Origin: a bacterium
GTDB taxonomy: Bacteria; Elusimicrobiota; Elusimicrobia; Elusimicrobiales; UBA9959
Reading direction: 5' to 3'
Length of the DNA: 7,883 nucleotides
Assembly (NCBI GenBank): GCA_021845705.1
Contig: JAJZVJ010000093.1
Span: 1-7,883 of the forward strand
Shown here: positions 1 through 7,200 of the stretch, piece after piece
How positions within the stretch are numbered: the first letter of the stretch is position 1
Layout: every line of letters starts with the position of its first letter
Notes under the pieces: model-generated
Told to the model about the DNA's origin: nothing
The model's input: the letters and a program-made list of their open reading frames with translations, nothing else
Database searches by the model: none
Program-made: the position numbers and the translations under genes

Positions 1-900
1 GAGCGCCGCTACGATAAAGACCAAACTTGGCGCGGCCACCGCGTCTACGGACGGCTACCTGACTTCCGTTAACTGGGCAACCTTCAACGGCAAGCTGGCT
101 CCTGCCGGGAACGGTTCGCTGCTGACCGGCATGACCGCGGGGCAGGTGGGCCTGGGCAGCGTCGATAATACCTCCGACGCGGCCAAGCCGGTGTCCACGG
201 CGCAGCAGACGGCGCTTAACCTGAAGGCCAACCTGTCGGGCGCGACATTCACCGGCGCGATCGCCGCCACTAACCTGGCAGGGACCAATACCGGGGACGA
301 GACCGCCGTTACGATAAAGAGCGCGCTGGGCGCGGCCACCGCGTCTACGGACGGCTACCTGGCTTCCTCTGACTGGGCCGCGTTCAACGGCAAGCTGGCT
401 CCTGCCGGGAACGGTTCGCTGCTGACGGGCATGACCGCGGGGCAGGTGGGGCTGGGCAGCGTCGATAATACCTCCGACGCGGCCAAGCCGGTGTCCACGG
501 CGCAGCAGACGGCGCTTAACCTGAAGGCGAACCTGTCCGGCGCTACCTTCACCGGCGCGATCGCCGCCACGAACCTGTCCGGCAGCAATACCGGGGATGA
601 GAGCGCCGCTACGATAAAGACCAAACTTGGCGCGGCCACCGCGTCGACGGACGGCTACCTGACTTCCGTTAACTGGGCCACGTTCAACGGCAAGCTCGCG
701 CCTACAGGGAACGGATCGTCGCTGACGGGCATGACCGCGGGGCAGGTGGGCCTGGGCAGCGTCGATAACACCTCCGACGCGGCCAAGCCGGTGTCCACGG
801 CGCAGCAGACGGCGCTGGACCTGAAGGCCAACCTGGCGGGCGCGATATTTACAGGCGCTATTTCCGCCACGAACCTGTCCGGGACCAATACGGGCGACCA
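1..900 (+). repeat. Exact 300-bp tandem repeat array (three units, continuing leftward)
   Basis: Three units occupy 1-300, 301-600 and 601-900 with no length variation, and each encodes 100 residues of the fibre protein in the same frame. A 46-bp core is identical in all three, at 171-216, 471-516 and 771-816. The 110 bp from each MTAGQV start (131, 431, 731) differ at only three or four positions between the first unit and either other unit. The array is cut by the left edge, so the total copy number is unknown. After 900 the periodicity stops and only short motifs such as NTGD continue. The near-identity at DNA level points to recent duplication or continuing gene conversion. It also makes this stretch prone to assembly collapse. 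Confidence 0.95.
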
Positions 901-2248
901 GACCAATATAACCGGCAACGCGGGTACCGTGACCAACGGCGTTTATACCACCGGGACTTATGCCAACCCGGCGTGGATAACCAGCCTGGCTACCGGCAAG
1001 ATAGACCTGTCTACGGTGACCGCGGCGATAACGCCGATGCAGGTGGCCCTTTCCACCGCGGTGTATACCAGCGGAAACCAGACTATAAGCGGGATAAAGA
1101 CGTTCTCAAGCACCATTACCGGGGATATCAGCGGCAACGCGGCCACCGTAACTACCAACGCCAACCTTACCGGCGTAGTTACAAGCGTCGGCAACGCGAC
1201 CTCTATCGGCGCCGGGGCTATCACTAACGCGATGCTGTTCAACGGGGCTGTCGCCAGCCTGTCCGGGACCAACACGGGAGATAACGCCGTCAATTCCCTT
1301 TACAGCGGGCTCGTAACGAACGCCACCCACACGGGTGACGCCACGGGCGCGACCGCTCTTACCGTCGTGGGAATAAACGGGACATCGCTTGCCGGTCTTG
1401 CCACCGGCATATTGAAAAACACGACGGGAACGGGTGTGCCGAGTATCGCCGTGGCCGGGGATTTCCCCGTGCTGAACCAGAACACTACCGGCAATGCCGC
1501 GACAGCCACCAGCCTGACAGGCCTGACCGCGAGCGTCGCGAACCTGAACACCGTTACCGGAGCCCTGGGCACCGCGGCATTTACGGCGAGCGGCGCCTAC
1601 GCTACCGCCGCCCAGGGAACACTGGCCGCTAATGCTCTGCCGTCGGCGTCTTTCACCGACGCCGCCGTCACCGGAAAACTTCTCACCGGGTACGTAAGCG
1701 GAGCGGGCACCGTGGCGGCGACGGACACTATCCTTCAGGCGATCCAGAAATTGGGCGGGAACGACGCGGCGCCATCCGGGGACGTATATAAAGCTTCAAC
1801 GCAGACCTTTACCGGTCTGAACACTTTTACCTCCACCATCACCGCCAAGGGGTTCTCCAATATGTCCCAGTCCGTTGTACTCAACAGCGTGACGACTTTT
1901 GCGGCCGACGGCTCCGGAGTGGTCCTGATGACCTTCAACGGTACCGGCTCCGTAGCTACGATAACGGGGTGCAGTTCGGGGGACGTGGGGCAAGGCCAAA
2001 TAGTCGTTTTTGTCGTTTCCGCCTGGTCTGTCGGGGGCATTAGTTTTGTGGACACCATACCCGCCGCGGCCGCAAACGACACAATGCTGCTTAACGGGGC
2101 CGCAGGTACCTGGACTCCGCCCGCCTCAGCCGCAGCTTTAGGGGCGGCTATTACCCTGCTATGCACTTCCGTTAATACGGCTACCCCTCCGGCGACGAAC
2201 ATGGTAAAGCTCTGGGTTGAGGTCGGACGGTCGCTTAGCGGCGTTTAA
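2..2248 (+). CDS. Repeat-rich phage-tail-fibre-like / surface fibre protein (5' end missing)
   Basis: The reading frame is open from the left edge, so the true start lies upstream. The 748 visible residues end at TAA 2246-2248. An ATG at 131 opens the same frame but sits inside a repeat unit and recurs at 431 and 731, so it is not a convincing start. Residues 1-300 are three 100-residue repeats containing GLGSVDNTSDAAKPVSTAQQ and ATFTGAI, a wording familiar from phage tail fibres and some bacterial surface fibres. Residues 300-590 are looser Thr/Gly/Asn/Ala-rich sequence with NTGD and TGNAATAT motifs. The last ~130 residues, from NMSQSVVLN onward, look like a separate beta-rich domain ending in KLWVEVGRS, reminiscent of fibre C-termini. 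The only two cysteines are in that domain. I see no S74-type chaperone motif and no membrane segment. The role is probably structural or receptor-binding; whether it is a prophage fibre or a cell-surface adhesin cannot be decided here. Confidence 0.85.
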   Translation, partial: SAATIKTKLGAATASTDGYLTSVNWATFNGKLAPAGNGSLLTGMTAGQVGLGSVDNTSDAAKPVSTAQQTALNLKANLSGATFTGAIAATNLAGTNTGDETAVTIKSALGAATASTDGYLASSDWAAFNGKLAPAGNGSLLTGMTAGQVGLGSVDNTSDAAKPVSTAQQTALNLKANLSGATFTGAIAATNLSGSNTGDESAATIKTKLGAATASTDGYLTSVNWATFNGKLAPTGNGSSLTGMTAGQVGLGSVDNTSDAAKPVSTAQQTALDLKANLAGAIFTGAISATNLSGTNTGDQTNITGNAGTVTNGVYTTGTYANPAWITSLATGKIDLSTVTAAITPMQVALSTAVYTSGNQTISGIKTFSSTITGDISGNAATVTTNANLTGVVTSVGNATSIGAGAITNAMLFNGAVASLSGTNTGDNAVNSLYSGLVTNATHTGDATGATALTVVGINGTSLAGLATGILKNTTGTGVPSIAVAGDFPVLNQNTTGNAATATSLTGLTASVANLNTVTGALGTAAFTASGAYATAAQGTLAANALPSASFTDAAVTGKLLTGYVSGAGTVAATDTILQAIQKLGGNDAAPSGDVYKASTQTFTGLNTFTSTITAKGFSNMSQSVVLNSVTTFAADGSGVVLMTFNGTGSVATITGCSSGDVGQGQIVVFVVSAWSVGGISFVDTIPAAAANDTMLLNGAAGTWTPPASAAALGAAITLLCTSVNTATPPATNMVKLWVEVGRSLSGV

Positions 2249-2274
2249 AGCGAAAAGCCGGCTAAGGGCGAACT

Positions 2275-2370
2275 GTGAGAAAAATTAAAAAAGGCGGAAG
2301 CAGAACGGCGGCCATAGAGGCGCTTGTTCTTTGCGGGCGCAGCCAACGCGGGCGTAAAAGGGGAGACTAA
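2275..2370 (+). CDS. Possible 31-residue basic leader peptide (low confidence)
   Basis: A GTG at 2275 opens 31 codons ending in TAA 2368-2370, directly against the ATG of the decarboxylase at 2371 and in the same frame. An AAGGG at 2264-2268 lies six bases before the GTG and could serve as a ribosome binding site. The peptide would be strongly basic (start MRKIKKGGSRTAAIEALVL, end RSQRGRKRGD) with a short hydrophobic middle. An in-frame TAA at 2263-2265 closes the frame upstream. I recognise no family. It could be a coupled leader peptide, or simply a chance open stretch in a 122-bp spacer, which is the more likely reading. The decarboxylase start is independently well supported, so the region is unlikely to be part of that protein. 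Confidence 0.2.
   Translation: MRKIKKGGSRTAAIEALVLCGRSQRGRKRGD
2356..2365 (+). promoter_or_regulatory. Ribosome binding site of the decarboxylase
   Basis: The purine run AAAAGGGGAG ends five bases before ATG 2371. It fits a strong Shine-Dalgarno site and, with the in-frame TAA at 2368-2370, fixes the start. Confidence 0.8.
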
Positions 2371-4074
2371 ATGACGACATCAGAGATAACAGTGGCGCAA
2401 TACCTGATAACCCGGCTTAAAGAGATGGGCGTCGGCCACCTGTTCGGGGTGCCGGGGGATTTTGTCCTTGGTTTTCTGAACCAGGTGCTGGAGAGCGACC
2501 TGAAGTACGTGGGCACCTGCAACGAGCTCAATGCGGCGTACGCCGCCGACGGCTACGCGCGCATCAGGGGCGTCGGGGCGTTCGCCACCACCTACGGCGT
2601 AGGTGAGCTGAGCGCGCTTAACGGCGTTGCGGGAGCTTTCGCCGAAAGGGTGCCGGTGGTGGTTATCACCGGTTCGCCCACCGCTGTCAGTTTCCGTAAA
2701 CGGGCGCTGCTCCACCATACCATGGGCGATTACCAGATACCCCTCAGGATGTACGAGAAAATTACCGCGGCGTCCACCCAGCTTTCTTCCGCCGAAACCG
2801 CCCCGGCCGAGATCGACCGTGTGCTGTCGGCCTGCCTTTCGCACCACCAGCCTGTTTACATCAGCTTCCCCTCGGACGTGGTGATGATGAAATGCGGCCG
2901 GCCGGACGCTTTCGTCTTCCCAAAGCCGGCCGAGAGCGACAAGGCCGCGCTGGAAGAGGCGCTCAGGGAAGCGCTGGACATGCTGGATAAAGCGCGCAGC
3001 CCGGTCGTGATCGGCGACGTGGAACTGATACGCTACAAGCTGCAGAAGGAATTTTCCGGCCTCCTGGAGAAAACGGGCTTCCCTTATGCCACCATGATGC
3101 TGGGCAAGACCGTCCTTTCGGAGCAGCACCCGCAATTCATCGGCCTGTACGAAGGGGACCGGAGCCGCGACTACGTGAAGGACCGCGTCGAGTCCGCGGA
3201 CTGCATTTTGCAGCTCGGGGCTTTGCTGACCGATTTCAACACCGGCGGCTTCACGGCGGACATCGACGAGTCCAGGCTGATAAGCGCCAATATCCGCTCC
3301 GTGAAGATCAAACACCATAATTATGAGAATGTCTCCCTTCGTGATTTTATCATCGGGCTGACCGGGAAACTTTCCCGGCGGGACCCGGGGGGCCTGGATA
3401 TACGGTGCGCCGCCGGCGCCTGCGTGCACAGGCGCACCGAGCCGTACCGGCCCGACGCTCGGAAACCGCTCACCATCAAGCGGTTCTTTGACCGCATGAG
3501 CCATTTCATAGAAAAAGATTCCATGGTGCTCGCCGAAACCGGGGTGTCCCTTTTCAGCGCCGCCGAGATGCTCATGCCCGAAGGGACGACCTTCATCGGC
3601 CAGACCTTTTACGGCTCTATCGGCTACACTATCGGGGCGAGCCTGGGGGCCTGCACGGCGGCGGGGGACCGGCGCGCGGTGCTGTTCGTGGGCGACGGCT
3701 CTTTCCAGGTCACGTGCCAGGACCTGTCGACGATGATACGGAACCGCCTCAAGCCCGTCATCTTCCTCCTCAACAACGACGGGTATACGATAGAGCGGGT
3801 CATAGTGGACCGTCCCTATAACGACATCCAGCCCTGGCGTTATCACAAACTCGCGGAGGTATTCGGGGGCGGGCCGGGCCTAGACGTCCGCACGGAAGGC
3901 GAGCTGGAAGAGGCGCTGCAAAAGACCGCCTCCGCGGACGGCCTTGTGTTCATCGAGATCCACACCGGCAGGCTGGATTGCCCGGAGTCCCTCCGGAGCG
4001 CGGGCCGGTCTATGGCGAAGACGAACCATCTCGACGGCGGGCCGGCGCGGCAGCCGGCCGCTGCGGGAAGATAA
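2371..4074 (+). CDS. Thiamine-diphosphate-dependent 2-oxoacid decarboxylase (pyruvate/indolepyruvate/phenylpyruvate decarboxylase family)
   Basis: This complete 567-residue protein has the usual length for the PDC/IPDC family, which removes CO2 from a 2-oxoacid to give an aldehyde using ThDP and Mg2+ in the cytoplasm. The N-terminal PYR domain (about 1-175) carries GVPGD with Asp30, CNELNAAYAADGYAR with the cofactor-activating Glu52, and the paired His115-His116 in LLHHTMGD. A middle domain spans about 195-340. The C-terminal PP domain (about 370-535) has AETG at 388-391, the Mg/ThDP motif GDGS 441-444 through NND 468-470, and GYTIE with Glu475. These correspond to Asp27, Glu50, His113/114 and Glu473 of Zymomonas PDC, so an active decarboxylase is expected. 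The HH pair and GYTIE separate it from acetolactate synthase. Whether the substrate is pyruvate, indolepyruvate, phenylpyruvate or a branched oxoacid cannot be read from the motifs. There is no signal peptide. No partner enzyme (alcohol or aldehyde dehydrogenase, aminotransferase) is in the window. Confidence 0.95.
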   Translation: MTTSEITVAQYLITRLKEMGVGHLFGVPGDFVLGFLNQVLESDLKYVGTCNELNAAYAADGYARIRGVGAFATTYGVGELSALNGVAGAFAERVPVVVITGSPTAVSFRKRALLHHTMGDYQIPLRMYEKITAASTQLSSAETAPAEIDRVLSACLSHHQPVYISFPSDVVMMKCGRPDAFVFPKPAESDKAALEEALREALDMLDKARSPVVIGDVELIRYKLQKEFSGLLEKTGFPYATMMLGKTVLSEQHPQFIGLYEGDRSRDYVKDRVESADCILQLGALLTDFNTGGFTADIDESRLISANIRSVKIKHHNYENVSLRDFIIGLTGKLSRRDPGGLDIRCAAGACVHRRTEPYRPDARKPLTIKRFFDRMSHFIEKDSMVLAETGVSLFSAAEMLMPEGTTFIGQTFYGSIGYTIGASLGACTAAGDRRAVLFVGDGSFQVTCQDLSTMIRNRLKPVIFLLNNDGYTIERVIVDRPYNDIQPWRYHKLAEVFGGGPGLDVRTEGELEEALQKTASADGLVFIEIHTGRLDCPESLRSAGRSMAKTNHLDGGPARQPAAAGR

Positions 4075-4144
4075 GCGCGCGTCCGTATTCCATGACAGCC
4101 CGCTCGTACGTAATAATACTGAGCGGACCACGCAGAATTCCGAA

Positions 4145-4173
4145 TAGATGTCCAAACGCGGATGGACTATACT
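4145..4173 (+). promoter_or_regulatory. Candidate sigma-70-type promoter for the exported protein
   Basis: TATACT at 4168-4173 matches five of six bases of the -10 consensus. TAGATG at 4145-4150, exactly 17 bases upstream, is a weak -35 (three of six). Transcription would start near 4180 and leave a leader of about 80 bases before ATG 4264. The match is by eye, and the consensus in this organism is unknown. Confidence 0.35.
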
Positions 4174-4192
4174 TGTCTTACAGCAGATTTGG

Positions 4193-4221
4193 CCGTCCGA
4201 GGGGAATAGTTCCCGGTACGG
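4193..4221 (+). other. Hairpin in the presumed 5' leader of the exported protein
   Basis: GGGAA (4202-4206) pairs with TTCCC (4210-4214) around a TAG loop. Below it, CC (4197-4198) can pair with GG (4215-4216) and CCGT (4193-4196) with ACGG (4218-4221), giving about 11 base pairs with small bulges in 29 bases. No T-run follows, so it is not a standard terminator. It lies between the candidate promoter and the ribosome binding site and may affect mRNA stability or translation; its function is not shown. Confidence 0.35.
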
Positions 4222-4248
4222 CGCCAGCGCAGGCAATAGCAGAACAGC

Positions 4249-4255
4249 AAGGGGG
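4249..4255 (+). promoter_or_regulatory. Ribosome binding site of the exported protein
   Basis: AAGGGGG lies eight bases before ATG 4264. An in-frame TAA at 4258-4260, between this site and the ATG, rules out any start further upstream. Confidence 0.75.
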
Positions 4256-4263
4256 CATAAAAA

Positions 4264-7200
4264 ATGAAATTAATTCCATCGATTCTCCGGATAAGCCGAT
4301 TGGTCACAGCGGTGGCTTTGGTTACCGCGCCCACGGGCCCGGTTTACGCGGCGGCCGGCGCCTCGCCTTCGCCCTCTTATAAGGATGCGGCCGCGGGCCG
4401 GCCTGACGGCGTGAAAACGGTTAAAGACGCGCGGACCCGGTCTGCCAGCCCTTTACGCTCCCTCGGCGATCTGAAGATACCCATGTATTTCGAGGCCAAC
4501 CGCGGCCAGACCGACGCTTCGGTGAAGTTCTTCACCCGCGCCGCCGGCTATAGACTGTATTTGACGGATTCTGAAGCCGTAACGGTCCTTCCGCGCGCCG
4601 AAGCCGATAAGGTCAAGGAACCCATCGTGGTGCGCATGAAGCTGAAGGGCGCAAACGTTAAGCACTCGGTACAGGGCGTGGATATCCTGCCCGGGCGCAC
4701 CAGCTATTTCCTCGGCAGCGACAGTTCAAAATGGCAGGTCGGGGTCGAGCAGTACGCCAAGGTGAAGTTAGGCCAGGTCTACCCCGGCATCGACATGGTC
4801 TACCGCTTCGGCCAGGGCCAGGTGGAATATGATTTTGTAGTGGCGCCGGGAGCCAACCCCGGGCGCATACTGATGGGTTTTGAAGGCGCTAAAAGCCTCA
4901 AGCTCGACCTCCAGGGCAACCTGGTACTCGGCGTGGACGGCGGGGAACTGACCTACAAGGCCCCCAAACTGTACCAGCAGCTTGGCAGCCGGCGGGTCCG
5001 CGTAACAGGGCGCTTCGTCCTGGCGGCCAACAAGAGCGCACGCTTTGAAGTAGGGAATTATATAAGGACCAAAGAACTTGTAATTGACCCCCAGATAGCC
5101 TATGGCACATATCTGGGCGGCAGCGTCGACGACGCTATCACCGCCATCAAGGTGGACGGCGCGCGGCAGGCTTATGTGACCGGCTGGGCGAACTCCGCCC
5201 AGAGCGGCGCGGGCGGTTTTCCCGCGGCCACCAAGACTTATCCTTTGACGGCGCTCACCGGCACTATAGGCGGCAAAGACGTGTTCGTGGCCAAGATGAG
5301 CGAGGACGGGGCGACCCTGCTCTGGCTGGCCTGGCTGGGAGGCACCCTTGCAGACCAGGCCAATGGCCTGGCCCTGGACAATTCCAGTTTAGACAAGCCT
5401 AACGTCTATATAACCGGTGAAACGGCTTCGGCCGGCGCCGGCACCGCCTTCCCTGTCTACGGCCCGGCGATGCAGGTCTGCACCACGAATACCGGGTCGC
5501 TGGCTTTCGTAGCCGAGTTGTCGCAGGCGGGGACTCCCGCCATTCCCTCGCTGGTCTATTCTACCTGCTGGGGCGGCGTCTCCGGCACTCTCACCAATAC
5601 CGGCAATGGTATCGCGGTGGATGCGACCGGCGCGGCCTACGTGACCGGGACCACGGAAGTCTCCGGTTTCCCGGTAGTCGGGACGGCCGCCGCTCCTTAT
5701 AACGCCCTGGGCGGCGCGCAGGACGGTTTTATTTTCAAGGTCAAGCCCGCGGGTATCGGCGGGGTGCAGTATTCCATGTTCCTGGGGCCCACCTCGGGGA
5801 CCACTTTCAGCAATGCGGTCGCTGTCGACGCCCTCGGCAAGGCCTGGGTGACCGGCAGGACCACTTCCGACACCTGGCCGGCCGCGCCCCGCGCGGGGCA
5901 TTTCTCCGCGGTGAGGACCGCCGGCGTAAATCCGGACGGGTTCGTAGCCCAGGTCAACGCGGCCGGCGACGGCCTTGATTATATGACCTATATCAACGGG
6001 AACGTTTCAGAAGAGGGCACCGCCATCACTTTGAACAACAACGGCGCGGCGCCCTACAACATCTTCGTGGCAGGGTGGACCGATTCCGGCACCGACTTTC
6101 CCTCTACAGCTTACCTGCTTGAACCGGTCGGGACCCGCCCCCTGGTCTACCAGAAGCCCCTTCAGGGCGCAGCCGACGCTTTTGTGCTGAGGCTGAACCC
6201 GGCCGAGGCCTCGGCGGACCGGTCGCTGGAGATGGTGTACGCTACGCACGTCGGCGCCGCCGGCGGCGCGGAACGCGCTACCAGCCTGGCGCTGGACTCG
6301 CGCGACGACGCCTATATCGCCGGCTGGACCCGGTCCAGCAACTGGCCGGTAGCCGGCAACGATACGCTCACGGCGGGGGCCCTGGGCACCAACGTGACCG
6401 GGAAAGTGGAAACCAATACGTCCACGGACGAGGCCGCCTTCGTCGCGGCGGTGGATCTGGCGGGTCTGACCCGGCCGTTCTTCTCTTACCTGGGCTCTAC
6501 GCCGGGCACGTACGACCTGCAGAGAGCGAACGGGATAGCCATAGATAACCTGCATAATATTTATGTCGCCGGGATCACGCCGTCTAACTTCTTCCCGCTG
6601 ACCACCGGCTCGCTGATGGACGGCTCCGTAGCGGCAAAGCAGCTGAACGGCACCGGCACGCAGAACGCGACCGACGGCTTCATCGTGAAGATAGCGCCGG
6701 TAGTGGTGTTCGGCGGGCCGCTGGACATCTCCTCGCCCACGATCTCTATAGATCTGCCGGTCAACGGCAGTATAATGAATTACACCTCTACCGGGGTAGT
6801 GGTCAACTACTTCGATGCCGGCGGGATCAGCACTTCGACCCTGATCGTCAAGTTCGACGGGGTGGCCCTCTCCACGCTTGCCAGCACGGTCGTCTTCTCC
6901 TCCGGCACGGCGGGCATAGTCACGGTCTACGACTCTTCCGCAACGTTCACCCTTACGGCGCTGTCCCAGTCTACCCATACGCTTGACGCCTCCGTACAGG
7001 ACCTGGCGGGCAACCTGTCGACCGCCACTCAGGCCGGCTTCATGGTGGACCTGACCTCGCCGACTATCAGCGTAGCGCAGCCGCCCGACAACGGCTTCCT
7101 GAACGCCACCTCTACCATGGTCGTGGTCAATTACGCGGATACCGGCGGCTCGGGCATCAGCACCTCTACGCTGGTCATAAAGCTGGACGCGGTGGCCCTT

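Noticed and set aside
1..900. CRISPR array or diversity-generating retroelement
   Set aside because: The 300-bp repeats are contiguous, in-frame protein repeats without spacers. No reverse transcriptase or template/variable repeat pair with adenine-specific changes is visible.
55..936. Three similar - strand frames of about 94 codons spaced 300 bp apart (55-339, 355-639, 655-936)
   Set aside because: They look like a repeated gene family, but each is only the reverse of one 300-bp unit of the fibre gene.
2231..2253. Possible terminator after the fibre gene (TCGCTT pairing with AAGCGA)
   Set aside because: Only six base pairs with an 11-base loop, overlapping the stop codon and followed by AAAGCCGG rather than a T-run.
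2324..2352. Promoter for the decarboxylase starting from TTGTTC
   Set aside because: No acceptable -10 element is found at 16-18 bases downstream; the sequence there is GC-rich.
2380..3846. Long open frame (488 codons) on the - strand
   Set aside because: It lies opposite the decarboxylase, whose family motifs are unmistakable. Long antisense frames are expected in GC-rich coding DNA, and the translation resembles no family.
4100..4126. Possible terminator after the decarboxylase (CCGCTC pairing with GAGCGG)
   Set aside because: A six-base-pair stem with a 15-base loop and no T-run; too weak to call.
3978..4382. 134-codon + strand frame spanning the spacer after the decarboxylase
   Set aside because: It overlaps the end of the decarboxylase and the start of the exported protein in another frame and shows no recognisable protein character.
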